64,000 bases of DNA, taken from an uncultured Christensenella sp. (GTDB lineage: Bacteria; Bacillota; Clostridia; Christensenellales; Pumilibacteraceae). The notes under the pieces were generated by a model, which saw only the letters and a program-made list of their open reading frames with translations, did no database searches and was not told the DNA's origin. Shown here in pieces: positions 7,922-16,406 of the stretch. Made by a program: the position numbers and the translations under genes. The first letter of the stretch is position 1. Every line of letters begins with the position of its first letter. The stretch lies in assembly GCA_910585955.1 (NCBI GenBank), contig CAJUGC010000004.1, positions 62,001 to 126,000 on the forward strand, given 5' to 3'.

Positions 7922-8011
7922 GACGAAATAAGGATACGCAAGTCATAAATCGTGTAATACGGACGCAAAAAATCTTTTCGGCGTTCATTTGAAAAATAGT
8001 AAACGTAAACA

Positions 8012-8057
8012 AAACGACGGATACCGAAATGTCCGTCGTTTCATTCGTCTTTTTTTA
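8012..8057. terminator. Bidirectional terminator
   Basis: A 10-bp perfect stem AAACGACGGA (8012-8021) with TCCGTCGTTT (8032-8041) and a T-run at 8050-8056; on the other strand GTTTTGTTT follows. It separates the convergent DUF11 cluster and the TIR/LRR gene. Confidence 0.7.
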
Positions 8058-8059
8058 TC

Positions 8060-11000
8060 CTACTTCAAAATATTGCCGTCCGTACAGCGAATCGTGTAAT
8101 TGCCCGTGCCGCCGTTCCAATTGCTGTATTTGGAAATTGCGTTCCATTGCTCTTTCGTCCCCTCGAAGCGTATCGTTTTCAACATTCCGCAATTATACAG
8201 CGCATAGCCGTAAAAGTTCTTAATCGAAGAAGGGAGCGTTATGCCCGTAAGCGACGAGCAACCGTTGAATACGTTCGAATTCAAAACCGTAACGCCGTCC
8301 GGTATTATTACGGTATCGAGCGAAGAGCAATTACAGAACGCCGAGCTTCCGATCGAAATGACGCCCGAAGGCAAAGTTATCTCTTTAAGAGACGAACAAC
8401 CGTAAAAAGCCGAATCGCCTATCGAGGTAACTTCGGAAGGCAGGCTGACGCTTTCAAGAGACGAACAACCGTAAAAAGCCGAATCGCCTATCGAGGTAAC
8501 TTCGGAAGGCAGGCTGACGCTTTCAAGAGACGAACAGCCATTGAAAAGCGAGTTTCCGATTGCCGTCACGCCGCTTGGGATCGAGACGCCGACGAGAGCC
8601 GAGCAATTATAGAATGCGGAATTTCCGATAGCGGTAATGCTCGAGGGTAAATCTACTTCCGTAAGCGCGCGGCAACCATCGAACATCGAGTTTCCAATAG
8701 TCGTCAAGCCTTCCGGCAAAGTGATTAACGCAAGTTTTGCGCAGCGTGCGAACACTTCCGCGCCCATTTCCGTAATACCGTCGGACAATACTATTTTTTC
8801 GAGTGAAGAACAATTGTAGAATGCTCTGTCGCCTATTTTTTCGATCGTAATCGGGACAGACACGTCCGTAAGTTTTGTACAGCCGCTAAATGTCGAATTT
8901 GCTATGCTTTCTCCCGACGAGATCACGGCTTCGACAAGATTGCTCTTGGAAAACTGCGAGAACAATGCCGCGGGCGCAGTTATGCTTTGAATATTGTTCG
9001 AGCCGCCGAATACGTTTTGCCCGTATTCCGTCGCCGCATCCGAAAGCTGAACGCGCGTAAGCGAGGTACAGTTGTAGAACGCCTGATTGCCCACGTCGGC
9101 TATGCCGCTGTGTACGGTTACGCCCTTGATTTTGCTGTTTGCGAACGCCGACGCGCCGACGGCAGTTACGGAATAGTTTACGTCTTTATATTTTATCGTT
9201 ACGGGGAAAGTAAAATCGGAGGCAAATGACGAGCCCGAAGCACTCGCAACCGCCCTTTTGTCTTTCAGGCTGTAGAGTATTCCGTCCACGACCGTATAGC
9301 TGTTGCCGTTTACGTCTTGATCGCTGTTTTCGCAGTTCCAAATCACGGGACGTGACTGCGCGTTCCAATTGCCGCCCCAACCGCTCGGCTCTTCGCTCGC
9401 CTTGCAATATATGACGACGGGACAGCCGTAAAACGCGTTGTCGCCTATCTTGGACACCTTTTCGGGAACGGTTATTTGCAAGAGCGACGTACAGTTATAG
9501 AACGCCCTCTCTCCCACGGAAGTTACGGAATTCGAGATATTTACCGCGTACAGATTAATACATCCGTTGAATGCCGACGCTTCTATGGTCGTGACGGTAT
9601 CGGATATATTAACAGTCTCAAGCTTTCGAGCCGACGAAAAGGCGTTTTGCTTCAATGTGTCTCCGTTGTTTAAAGTAACCGTCTCGAGACTGTCGTAAGG
9701 AAAGGACGCAACCGACCAAGCGGGAGCCGTCAAATCGACAATGCTTTTACACCCCGTAAACGCATTGGCTTTTATATCGCTCAACTCGCCCTTTTCGACA
9801 GTCACCGTTTCGAGCGACGAGCAATTATAGAATGCGCTTTCTCCTATTACGGTAACATTTTTGGGGATTGTCAAATTCGTAAGTTTGGCGCAGCTGTGGA
9901 AAGCCGAAGTACCTACAGTCTTTACTCCGTCACCTAATTCGACGCTTTCCAAGCCGCCGCAGGTGCTGAAAGCATAGTCGCCGATTGCCGTTACGCCATC
10001 GGGAATTTTAACGCTTTTCAGCGACGCACAGCCCCAAACGGCATGATCCGCCAAAGTCGTAAGCGTATTCGGCAAGGCTATGCTTTCGAGCGACGCACAC
10101 TCCCTGAAAGCGCTCGGACCCACCTCGACGACTCCTTCGGGCAATACGATCGATTCGAGTCCCTTACAGCCTCTGAACGCTTCCGAACCTATTGTCTTTA
10201 CGGAGCTCGGAAGGGTTACTTTCGTAAGGCTTTCGCAGTAGCGGAACGCCGCGTCGGGGATAACTTCGCCGCTCGTGATTGTCGCTGCGGTCAAAACGTC
10301 TTTGGATACGGCAACCGACGCAACGGCGGGGATTTGAGCCGCAAGCACGTTTTTGCACCCCGAAAAAGCGGTTGTCGCTATCTTTTCCAAGCCGTCGCCT
10401 ATCTTTATATTCGTAAGCCCTTCGCAGTTTCGGAAAGCATATTCGCCTATTTCCGTTGTGGCGCCCGGAACGGATATTTCGGTAAGAGACGTGCAGCCCG
10501 AAAAAGCGTACTCGTCTATGACGCGAACAGTGGACGGAAGTTTTATCTCGGCAAGCGACGCGCACCCCGAAAAAGCGTTTTTGCCTATGCGCGTCACGCC
10601 CTCGGGAATTACTATTTCGGAAAGAGCAATATTATCTTTAAAGGCGTTGTCGCTTATTTCGGTCATTTTATTTCCGAGAACTATGCTCGTAACAGGTACA
10701 TTAAGGAAAGCATTGGCGCCTATATGCTCTATGTTTTCCGGCATGACCAATTCAGTCAGCCCGACGCAACCGCCGAAAGCCTCGTTGCCGATACTCGTGA
10801 CAGAATCGGGAAGCGTCAAATTCGTAAGAGCGACGCAACCGTAAAATGCTTTGTCGCCTATTACCTTTATTCCGTCGGGGAGAGTCACAGAAGTGAGATT
10901 TTCGCAACCTTGCAAAAGCGAGGCGCCCAACGTGTCTCCGCCCGTTATGTTTACGGCGGTAAGTTTTTTCAAGCCGCCTTCGAACCGAGAATTCCACCCG

Positions 11001-14000
11001 CTTCCGAAAGTTTCGCCGAATCTGATGTTTAAATACTCGAGATCGGGGTTTCTTAACGTAAGCGTATTTATATTGCGAAAGCAATATAACGCCTCGCTTG
11101 GTACAGACGTTACGTTTGCGCCTATTTCGAGGCTGTTTATATTTGCCGCAGGTCGATACGATCCTCCTATATCGTTAAAATCGAACTCCTCGTCAACCGT
11201 AGTTATATTTTTTCCGTTGTGAGCGTCGGGAATAATTACGTCGGTCGTTTTAAACGTAGCCTCGAGATATGTTTTCAGCCCGTAAGTTCCGTCGTCCTGC
11301 TCTGCGAACGTAAGAATATAGTTGTCTCCGATATATACTTTGGACTTACCTACTGACGAAACGGTCATAAATATCGCGCCCGTAAAGATAAATACCGCAC
11401 AAACACACACGGACAATAGTTTCATTATTGTTTTGAACTTTTCGGGTTTATCGATTTTTAAAGTAGCAAGTACTGTAATCACAACCGCAAAACTCAAAAC
11501 AAACGGGAATGCCGTCCAACCGTATCCCGGGACGGTTTGAGCCGCCCATACCGTCCAAAACGTCCAAAACGGTTGTACTCCGCAATATCCGAGAATAAGC
11601 GTTGCGATAACAAGAACGGGAACGCAAATGCTTACGGCAATCAATGCGGCGCGTCTTGCTTTGCTTTTGTTTTCTTTTTTGCGTTTATCCGCTTCTTTTC
11701 GGCGCTGCTCGATTGCTCTCGCCTGTTCGCGTTCTATTTCCGCATACTCGCTTATAAGCCGCTTATCGCCTGCCTCTTCGGCAAAAGCGACGGCTTTTTT
11801 GTAGTTTTCGTCCTCATCGAGCCTTCTGTCGTATTTATGTAAGTCGCTCGGAGTACAGCCGTAGGAGCTGAGAACACGGTTCCAATAAACCGTGGATTGA
11901 TCGACAAACTCTTTGCGCCTCATATATTCTTTTCTGAAGGCTTCGACACGCCCGTGCTCGCTTTTGTCCGCATATTTAAGCGCTATGCCGATTTCCTTGC
12001 CCGACATAACCGTATCGTAATGACGTGAACTGTAGCACCGACGAAAATAATCTTCCTCGTCCGAAGCGAAATTCAAACTGCGGAGAAATTTTTTCCACCA
12101 GAAATCGAAAGACTTAAGCTCGCTTTCGAACCCGACGATTTTTTCCTTAAGCTCGCCGACGGCTCTTGCGGAAATTCTTTTGTACTTCGGATTTTCCAAG
12201 AACGCGTCGACGTTGTCCGCGTTTATTTGCGACAGAAGCCGTTTTTCGTCGGAAACCGAATATTCGTTTAATAAAAACCGCCACTCCATTTCCGCGCCGT
12301 TTAACGCGTCGTAAAAATGGCTTATACGGCGAGCATACTCCGTAGACGCTTCTCTTTGCCCTTTGAGCGCCTTTTTATAGTTTGCGTTGTCCTCCACCTG
12401 TGCTTTGAGCTTTTCGGTCATACGCGCAAGCAGATCGTTTTCGTTTCTTACGCCGAAGTCTTCGAGAAAGAGACGGAAATAAACGTCGGAAGAGACAAGC
12501 CCGCTTTTGAACTCCGAAATCCTTTTGTTCATAGGCTCGTCCGCGTATTTCAAGGCTAACGCGTAATTTTCGTTTTTCGGCATAGCCTTTATTTTCGCGC
12601 CGTTTATTTCTCTCAAAGCGTCTTTATCCGACCCCGCCCCCATATCCGCAAGAAAACGCTCCCACCAATAGACGGGGTTTTTAAGCGTATTGTCGAACTT
12701 TTCGAGTCTCTTTTTGAGTTCGCCGCTCGCATAGTCCGAAGCGCACATATAGTTCTTATTGGAGAGAATACTTTGCAGACCTTTCGCGTCGATACCGTTT
12801 GCTATCTCGTCCTCGGATTCCCCGTCGTAATCGAGAAGAAACATTCCCCACCAGGCTTCGGCATTTTCGGGTTCTATGTCGAGAACTTTTCTGTAGTATT
12901 CTTCAGCCTCGTCCGTATTGTCAAAGCTTAGCTCCTGCTCGGCGCGCTTTAACAGCGAGCGCACGCTTGCGCCCGAAGCGGCGTTGTCGTCTTTCGACGG
13001 AGCACCCGCACGGAGCTGCCGCAACTGCGCTTCGAGCTCTTCCTGCGCGCGACGTTGCTGTTCGGCGATACGCTTTTGTTCCTCTATGCTCGCAAGAATC
13101 CTCTTTTCTTCCTCGGCTTTGCGCTTCGCATTTTCTTCGCGCATTTTCTTTGCTTCGGGCGTATGTCTCTCTACAAAGTCCTCTATGGACGCATAAGCGT
13201 CGGCGTTACCGAGGTTGACGCCCTGTATGAGCGCGCGCTTGCCGGGAAGCCGCTCTATGAGTCTCCCCTTGAATACTATCGTTATGCCGTCCGAGTCCTT
13301 TCTCTCGTCGTTTATGAGTTCCATGAAGCGGCTGTACTCGTTCTTCACCCAGGGCGTTTGCAAGTACTCCTCATTCGAGCATACGACAAGCATACACTCC
13401 GACGTGTACAGCGCGTACAGAATCGTAGCTTCGTATTCGGCTCCCGCCTTTCCCCTTATCTCCTCTTCCGAATAGAACGGGTTGTACCCGCGCTTTTTCA
13501 GGTGATTATACAGCTTCAGCGCTTCGTAGCTGTCCTGCGTGTTTATCTGATTCCCGCGTTCGTCCCTGTCCGTCACCTTGACGCAGATGAAGCAGTCGTA
13601 GTGCACGCCCGCGCTTTTCAGACGGTTGAACTCCTTGGAGACCGAGTCTATCTCGTCGGCGCGCTCCCCGTACACCCTCTTCTGCTCGGCTGTGGCGAGC
13701 GAGAGCGCTTTTTTGTAGTTCTTGTCGTCCCTTACTTTGCCGACGTTTATGTCGTGGCAAATGGGTTGGAGGTGCTTTTTCGCCGCGTCTTTTAGGTACT
13801 GCACCTTAAACGTCGCAAGCGCCATGCCGAAGTAGGCTTCCGGCTCGGACGGATCGATTTCCGCCGCTTTGGAGAACGCCGTATACGCGCGGTCGAACGA
13901 GCAAGCGTCTAATTCGTGAGAGGCTATGGCGAGCTGCTCGCGCGTGTCGCTTTTCGCCTCTTCTTTGGGGATCGTGTAGACGTTGTGGCAGAACTTACAT

Positions 14001-14092
14001 TCGACTACGCCGTCGCGGGCGGTGGACATATCCAGCACGGCGTCGCACGTCTTACACCGGAACTCTTTTACCTCGGGGGGGGGGATAAACAT
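8060..14092 (-). CDS. Giant zinc-ribbon/TIR/membrane/BspA-like LRR protein
   Basis: A 2010-residue multidomain protein. In order: a zinc ribbon (C13, C16, C32, C35); a TPR-like helical segment (about 50-155); a TIR domain (about 165-300, YDCFICVKVTD ... SEEEIRGKAGAEYEATI, with E221 placed like the catalytic Glu of NAD-cleaving TIRs); a charged coiled coil (about 320-385); a set of helical repeats marked by W..FL (about 420-850); hydrophobic segments at about 880-960; then about forty BspA-type LRRs (IGDSAFYGCSSLESV) to the C-terminus. The zinc ribbon-TPR-TIR front end is a common uncharacterised family in gut Clostridia; the LRR extension makes this a likely membrane sensor or surface protein. 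The ATG at 14090 has GAGGT and AAAGGAG upstream; the frame is open 30 codons further without support. Target and activity are unknown. Confidence 0.85.
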   Translation of the reverse strand: MFIPPPEVKEFRCKTCDAVLDMSTARDGVVECKFCHNVYTIPKEEAKSDTREQLAIASHELDACSFDRAYTAFSKAAEIDPSEPEAYFGMALATFKVQYLKDAAKKHLQPICHDINVGKVRDDKNYKKALSLATAEQKRVYGERADEIDSVSKEFNRLKSAGVHYDCFICVKVTDRDERGNQINTQDSYEALKLYNHLKKRGYNPFYSEEEIRGKAGAEYEATILYALYTSECMLVVCSNEEYLQTPWVKNEYSRFMELINDERKDSDGITIVFKGRLIERLPGKRALIQGVNLGNADAYASIEDFVERHTPEAKKMREENAKRKAEEEKRILASIEEQKRIAEQQRRAQEELEAQLRQLRAGAPSKDDNAASGASVRSLLKRAEQELSFDNTDEAEEYYRKVLDIEPENAEAWWGMFLLDYDGESEDEIANGIDAKGLQSILSNKNYMCASDYASGELKKRLEKFDNTLKNPVYWWERFLADMGAGSDKDALREINGAKIKAMPKNENYALALKYADEPMNKRISEFKSGLVSSDVYFRLFLEDFGVRNENDLLARMTEKLKAQVEDNANYKKALKGQREASTEYARRISHFYDALNGAEMEWRFLLNEYSVSDEKRLLSQINADNVDAFLENPKYKRISARAVGELKEKIVGFESELKSFDFWWKKFLRSLNFASDEEDYFRRCYSSRHYDTVMSGKEIGIALKYADKSEHGRVEAFRKEYMRRKEFVDQSTVYWNRVLSSYGCTPSDLHKYDRRLDEDENYKKAVAFAEEAGDKRLISEYAEIEREQARAIEQRRKEADKRKKENKSKARRAALIAVSICVPVLVIATLILGYCGVQPFWTFWTVWAAQTVPGYGWTAFPFVLSFAVVITVLATLKIDKPEKFKTIMKLLSVCVCAVFIFTGAIFMTVSSVGKSKVYIGDNYILTFAEQDDGTYGLKTYLEATFKTTDVIIPDAHNGKNITTVDEEFDFNDIGGSYRPAANINSLEIGANVTSVPSEALYCFRNINTLTLRNPDLEYLNIRFGETFGSGWNSRFEGGLKKLTAVNITGGDTLGASLLQGCENLTSVTLPDGIKVIGDKAFYGCVALTNLTLPDSVTSIGNEAFGGCVGLTELVMPENIEHIGANAFLNVPVTSIVLGNKMTEISDNAFKDNIALSEIVIPEGVTRIGKNAFSGCASLAEIKLPSTVRVIDEYAFSGCTSLTEISVPGATTEIGEYAFRNCEGLTNIKIGDGLEKIATTAFSGCKNVLAAQIPAVASVAVSKDVLTAATITSGEVIPDAAFRYCESLTKVTLPSSVKTIGSEAFRGCKGLESIVLPEGVVEVGPSAFRECASLESIALPNTLTTLADHAVWGCASLKSVKIPDGVTAIGDYAFSTCGGLESVELGDGVKTVGTSAFHSCAKLTNLTIPKNVTVIGESAFYNCSSLETVTVEKGELSDIKANAFTGCKSIVDLTAPAWSVASFPYDSLETVTLNNGDTLKQNAFSSARKLETVNISDTVTTIEASAFNGCINLYAVNISNSVTSVGERAFYNCTSLLQITVPEKVSKIGDNAFYGCPVVIYCKASEEPSGWGGNWNAQSRPVIWNCENSDQDVNGNSYTVVDGILYSLKDKRAVASASGSSFASDFTFPVTIKYKDVNYSVTAVGASAFANSKIKGVTVHSGIADVGNQAFYNCTSLTRVQLSDAATEYGQNVFGGSNNIQSITAPAALFSQFSKSNLVEAVISSGESIANSTFSGCTKLTDVSVPITIEKIGDRAFYNCSSLEKIVLSDGITEMGAEVFARCAKLALITLPEGLTTIGNSMFDGCRALTEVDLPSSITAIGNSAFYNCSALVGVSIPSGVTAIGNSLFNGCSSLESVSLPSEVTSIGDSAFYGCSSLESVSLPSEVTSIGDSAFYGCSSLKEITLPSGVISIGSSAFCNCSSLDTVIIPDGVTVLNSNVFNGCSSLTGITLPSSIKNFYGYALYNCGMLKTIRFEGTKEQWNAISKYSNWNGGTGNYTIRCTDGNILK
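8391..8528 (-). repeat. Perfect 69-bp tandem duplication in the LRR region
   Basis: Units 8391-8459 and 8460-8528 are identical at the DNA level. Each encodes one 23-residue LRR (SLESVSLPSEVTSIGDSAFY...), while neighbouring LRRs differ at many codons. The repeat number therefore changed recently. Confidence 0.95.
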
Positions 14093-14149
14093 ACCTCTTT
14101 TCTCTCCTTTCTCTCTTTCAACTTGCAAACTGCAATTTATTGTATTCTT

Positions 14150-14178
14150 ATTATATAATAAAATGTAAAAACAGTAAA
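14150..14178 (-). promoter_or_regulatory. Promoter of the TIR/LRR gene
   Basis: Minus strand TTTACT (14173-14178), 17 bases, TATAAT (14150-14155), about 60 bases before the chosen start. Confidence 0.65.
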
Positions 14179-14191
14179 GCAAATTCGACGT

Positions 14192-14254
14192 ATCTTTTCG
14201 GTAAAAGTCGATACGTTAAAAAAACATAGGATGCAAAGAAGTCGCAACCTATGT
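14192..14254 (-). terminator. Terminator after the DUF2461 gene
   Basis: ACATAGG (14224-14230) pairs with CCTATGT (14248-14254), with an inner TGC/GCA pairing, and on the minus strand is followed by a run of seven T. A second hairpin (CGTATC/GATACG arms, about 14192-14214) lies just beyond. Confidence 0.7.
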
Positions 14255-14277
14255 CTTTCGTAACATCAATATCTCGT

Positions 14278-14961
14278 TTATCTCGAAGGCATTTCGAAGT
14301 CCTTTAAAGCTCGGTTCAAAAAGTCGTTAAAGGGCTTCATTATTTCAAAGAGTTCGGCGGCGCGACAAGCGAAGTTTTCGCAATCGGTTATTTCCGCGTC
14401 GGACAAAGGGTATTCGATATACCAGGACTTAAACTTAAGATATTCCGCCTGAGGGTGTTCTTTATCATATCCTGCCGGCACATTTTTGAGAGACGCCCCT
14501 TTCACGGTAAAATACTTTTTAAACTTTTCGTCGTTTACGACGGCGTTCCACTCGTCTCCGTGCGCCGAGATGTAGTCGCGCACCATAGTCGTAGCGTTTG
14601 CGAACATATCCGCAAACAGGCCGCCGCCCAAAAACGATCCGTCGCCCGATCTCAGCATAATATAGTAACCTACGGGAATCGGCAGTTTTCCTTTGGACGA
14701 GATATGCGCGCGGAAGGAAGGATTGTACGGCGACTTATCTTTGGAAAAACGCGTATCGCGAACCTGCTTGAACGTAAGCTCTTTAGGTGCGAAACCAAGC
14801 ACGCTCGTATCGAATTTTCCTATTTCCGACATCAGTTCGCCGATAAATCCCTCGAACGCTTCAGTCGCCTTTTGTCGATCCGCTTTGTGGGCGGCATACC
14901 ATTCGCGATCGTTGTTTGCGGCAAGTTCCGCAAGATAATCCATCATGATTTTCGTTTCCAT
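14278..14961 (-). CDS. DUF2461 family protein
   Basis: A 227-residue cytoplasmic protein of the DUF2461 (TIGR02453) family. The family hallmark is visible: an N-terminal NNDREWYAAHKADRQKA, the segment FKQVRDTRFSKDKSPYN and GYYIMLRSGDGSFLGGGLF, followed by a C-terminal helical part. The biochemical role of the family is unknown. The start follows the TetR gene by three bases, so the two are co-transcribed, and the repressor presumably controls this gene together with itself. Confidence 0.85.
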   Translation of the reverse strand: METKIMMDYLAELAANNDREWYAAHKADRQKATEAFEGFIGELMSEIGKFDTSVLGFAPKELTFKQVRDTRFSKDKSPYNPSFRAHISSKGKLPIPVGYYIMLRSGDGSFLGGGLFADMFANATTMVRDYISAHGDEWNAVVNDEKFKKYFTVKGASLKNVPAGYDKEHPQAEYLKFKSWYIEYPLSDAEITDCENFACRAAELFEIMKPFNDFLNRALKDFEMPSR

Positions 14962-14964
14962 TTT

Positions 14965-15540
14965 TTACTCCTTATTTTGATTGTCGTATCTTTGAGAAAG
15001 CACAAACGCTTCATAACCGCTTTCGAGAAAATCCGCTATTTCTCCGTCGGAAATTTTCGCTCCGCCCGTGGCGATCATCGTCGCCACACCGTGCGTAAAT
15101 ACTATGAGCATGATGTATATTTTTTTTACTCCGTCGAACGGCAGACAAAGCTTTTCGGCAAGAAGGCGCGTCGCCTCTTTGTCCCCCATCCACTCGTAAA
15201 TGTCGTCAAAATGATTCAGACCCTCGAGTTCGCCGAAAAACAGCAACTTGAACAAATTGGTCTCGTACTTCGCAAAAGCGACGTTTGCTTTCGCCATGCT
15301 CTGCAAAACGGCAGAGCTGTCGACTCGCGAATAGATAAATTCATTGTAGAACTTCATGGCTTCGGCGTACACCGCGGATCTAAGCCCTTTCATGTTTTCG
15401 TAACAGCTGTAGATCGGCTGCACGGAACATCCCGTCTCTTTGGCAAGACTTCTCGCGTTTACCTTTTCAAAGCCCTCCCTTCTGGTCAGATCGAGAGCGC
15501 GCCGAACTATCTCCTCTTTGCTTACCGTTGTTTTCGGCAC
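14965..15540 (-). CDS. TetR/AcrR family regulator
   Basis: A 191-residue repressor-type protein. The N-terminal helix-turn-helix (about residues 5-50) reads KEEIVRRALDLTRREGFEKVNARSLAKETGCSVQPIYSCYENMKGL, quoted here only for its TetR pattern of helix 1, ARSLAKE and the IYSCYEN recognition helix. The rest is the ligand-binding helical domain. The start is GTG (15538-15540) with AGGAG six bases upstream. A near-perfect 26-bp palindrome immediately downstream of the -10 box argues for autoregulation. The only partner gene is DUF2461, so the ligand may relate to that unknown function. Confidence 0.88.
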   Translation of the reverse strand: MPKTTVSKEEIVRRALDLTRREGFEKVNARSLAKETGCSVQPIYSCYENMKGLRSAVYAEAMKFYNEFIYSRVDSSAVLQSMAKANVAFAKYETNLFKLLFFGELEGLNHFDDIYEWMGDKEATRLLAEKLCLPFDGVKKIYIMLIVFTHGVATMIATGGAKISDGEIADFLESGYEAFVLSQRYDNQNKE

Positions 15541-15558
15541 AATTGACTCCTGCTTAAA

Positions 15559-15584
15559 TTACATTTGTTATATAACACTTGTAA
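15559..15584. promoter_or_regulatory. Probable TetR operator
   Basis: A 26-bp palindrome with arms TTACA..TGTTATATAACA..TGTAA; only two positions per arm break the symmetry. It starts at the edge of the -10 box of the tetR promoter and covers the expected transcription start, the classic position for an autorepressor. Confidence 0.75.
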
Positions 15585-15612
15585 TTATAAAACCCGTCGG
15601 CGCCTCTGTCAA
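15584..15612 (-). promoter_or_regulatory. Consensus promoter of tetR-DUF2461
   Basis: Minus strand TTGACA (15607-15612), 17 bases, TATAAT (15584-15589): perfect consensus, overlapping the palindromic operator by one base. Confidence 0.85.
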
Positions 15613-15677
15613 GCGAATCCGCTCGGTTCATGCAAAAATTTACGAAAAAATTATTATAAAAAACTATATAAAAACGA

Positions 15678-15706
15678 TTGACAAACAAAGCATAAATGCA
15701 TATAAT
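15678..15706 (+). promoter_or_regulatory. Consensus promoter of the metal-efflux operon
   Basis: TTGACA (15678-15683), 17 bases, TATAAT (15701-15706). The ArsR-type inverted repeat at 15715-15738 follows immediately. Confidence 0.85.
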
Positions 15707-15714
15707 ATTACTGA

Positions 15715-15738
15715 ACATTTGAATAATAGTTCAAGTGT
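15715..15738. promoter_or_regulatory. ArsR/SmtB-type operator 1
   Basis: Inverted repeat ACA-t-TTGAA-taatag-TTCAA-g-TGT. It covers the expected start of transcription and resembles known CadC/SmtB sites in having TTGAA/TTCAA half-sites. The 16-bp palindrome at 16121 shares the half-sites. Confidence 0.75.
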
Positions 15739-15750
15739 TTGCGAGGGTGT

Positions 15751-16083
15751 ATGGACGAAAATATCAAAAACGTAAATACAGAGGCGCTTGCGCCCCTACC
15801 CGACGACGAAGTCGTCTACTCGCTCGCCGAGCTGTTCAAGGCGCTTGGAGACCCCACGAGAGTCAAAATACTCGGATGTCTGCAAGCACGGGACATGAAT
15901 GTCGGAGAAATCGCAGGCAGACTGAATATGAGCGACTCCGCCGTATCGCACCAACTTAGAGTACTGCGCGGCATAAAGCTTGTAAAGGGCACGAAAGAAG
16001 GCAAAGAGGTGCGCTATTCCCTTGACGACGATCACGTCACGCAGATCATGGAGTGCGGCATAACTCACGTCAACGAAAAATAA
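15751..16083 (+). CDS. ArsR/SmtB-family metal sensor
   Basis: A 110-residue winged-helix repressor: LAELFKALGDPTRVKILGCL (helices 1-3), NVGEIAGRLNMSDSAVSHQLRVL (recognition helix) and the wing VKGTKEGKEVRYSLDDDHV. The C-terminal DDDHVTQIMECGITHVNE carries Asp, His and Glu residues in the alpha5 region, where SmtB-type Zn sensors bind metal. The CadC-type N-terminal Cys pair and an ELCVCDL-type site are absent. That pattern argues for zinc-like sensing over arsenite. I chose ATG 15751, with GAGGG just upstream; a TTG four codons earlier lacks a ribosome binding site. It leads an operon with an HMA protein and a P1B ATPase and sits next to two matching operators. Confidence 0.9.
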   Translation: MDENIKNVNTEALAPLPDDEVVYSLAELFKALGDPTRVKILGCLQARDMNVGEIAGRLNMSDSAVSHQLRVLRGIKLVKGTKEGKEVRYSLDDDHVTQIMECGITHVNEK

Positions 16084-16120
16084 ATCACAGGGTAGTTCCC
16101 TGTTTTTTAAAGGCCATTAT

Positions 16121-16136
16121 TTGAACAATTGTTCAA
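16121..16136. promoter_or_regulatory. ArsR/SmtB-type operator 2
   Basis: A perfect 16-bp palindrome TTGAACAATTGTTCAA between the sensor and the HMA gene. It shares half-sites with operator 1. A second, weaker promoter may overlap (TTGAAC with an AT-rich -10), allowing separate control of the efflux genes. Confidence 0.7.
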
Positions 16137-16177
16137 TAATCTAAATATTCAATAAGCATTCACAAGGAGATCAGAAC

Positions 16178-16396
16178 ATGAAAAAAATCTACAAGCTCGA
16201 AGACCTCGACTGTGCGAACTGCGCCGCAAAAATGGAGCGCGCCGTTTTGAAGCTTGACGGAGTAACGAGCGCAAGCGTAAGCTTTATGACCCAACGCCTC
16301 GTCATCGAAGCCGACGACGAGCGCTTCGAGGAGATCATGGACTCGGTCGAAAAGACCTGCAGAAAGGTCGAGCCGGACTGCCGAATAATTCGCTGA
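16178..16396 (+). CDS. Heavy-metal-associated (HMA) domain protein
   Basis: A 72-residue ferredoxin-fold metal-binding protein. It has the CxxC site in DLDCANCAAKME (about residues 9-20), the variant usually found at the N-terminus of Zn/Cd ATPases instead of the GMxCxxC of copper chaperones. AAGGAG precedes the ATG. The gene is ten bases ahead of the ATPase, whose own N-terminus lacks this domain, so the metal-binding domain seems to be split off as a separate protein. It probably delivers metal to the pump or regulates it. Confidence 0.88.
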   Translation: MKKIYKLEDLDCANCAAKMERAVLKLDGVTSASVSFMTQRLVIEADDERFEEIMDSVEKTCRKVEPDCRIIR

Positions 16397-16406
16397 GGAG
16401 AGTTTT

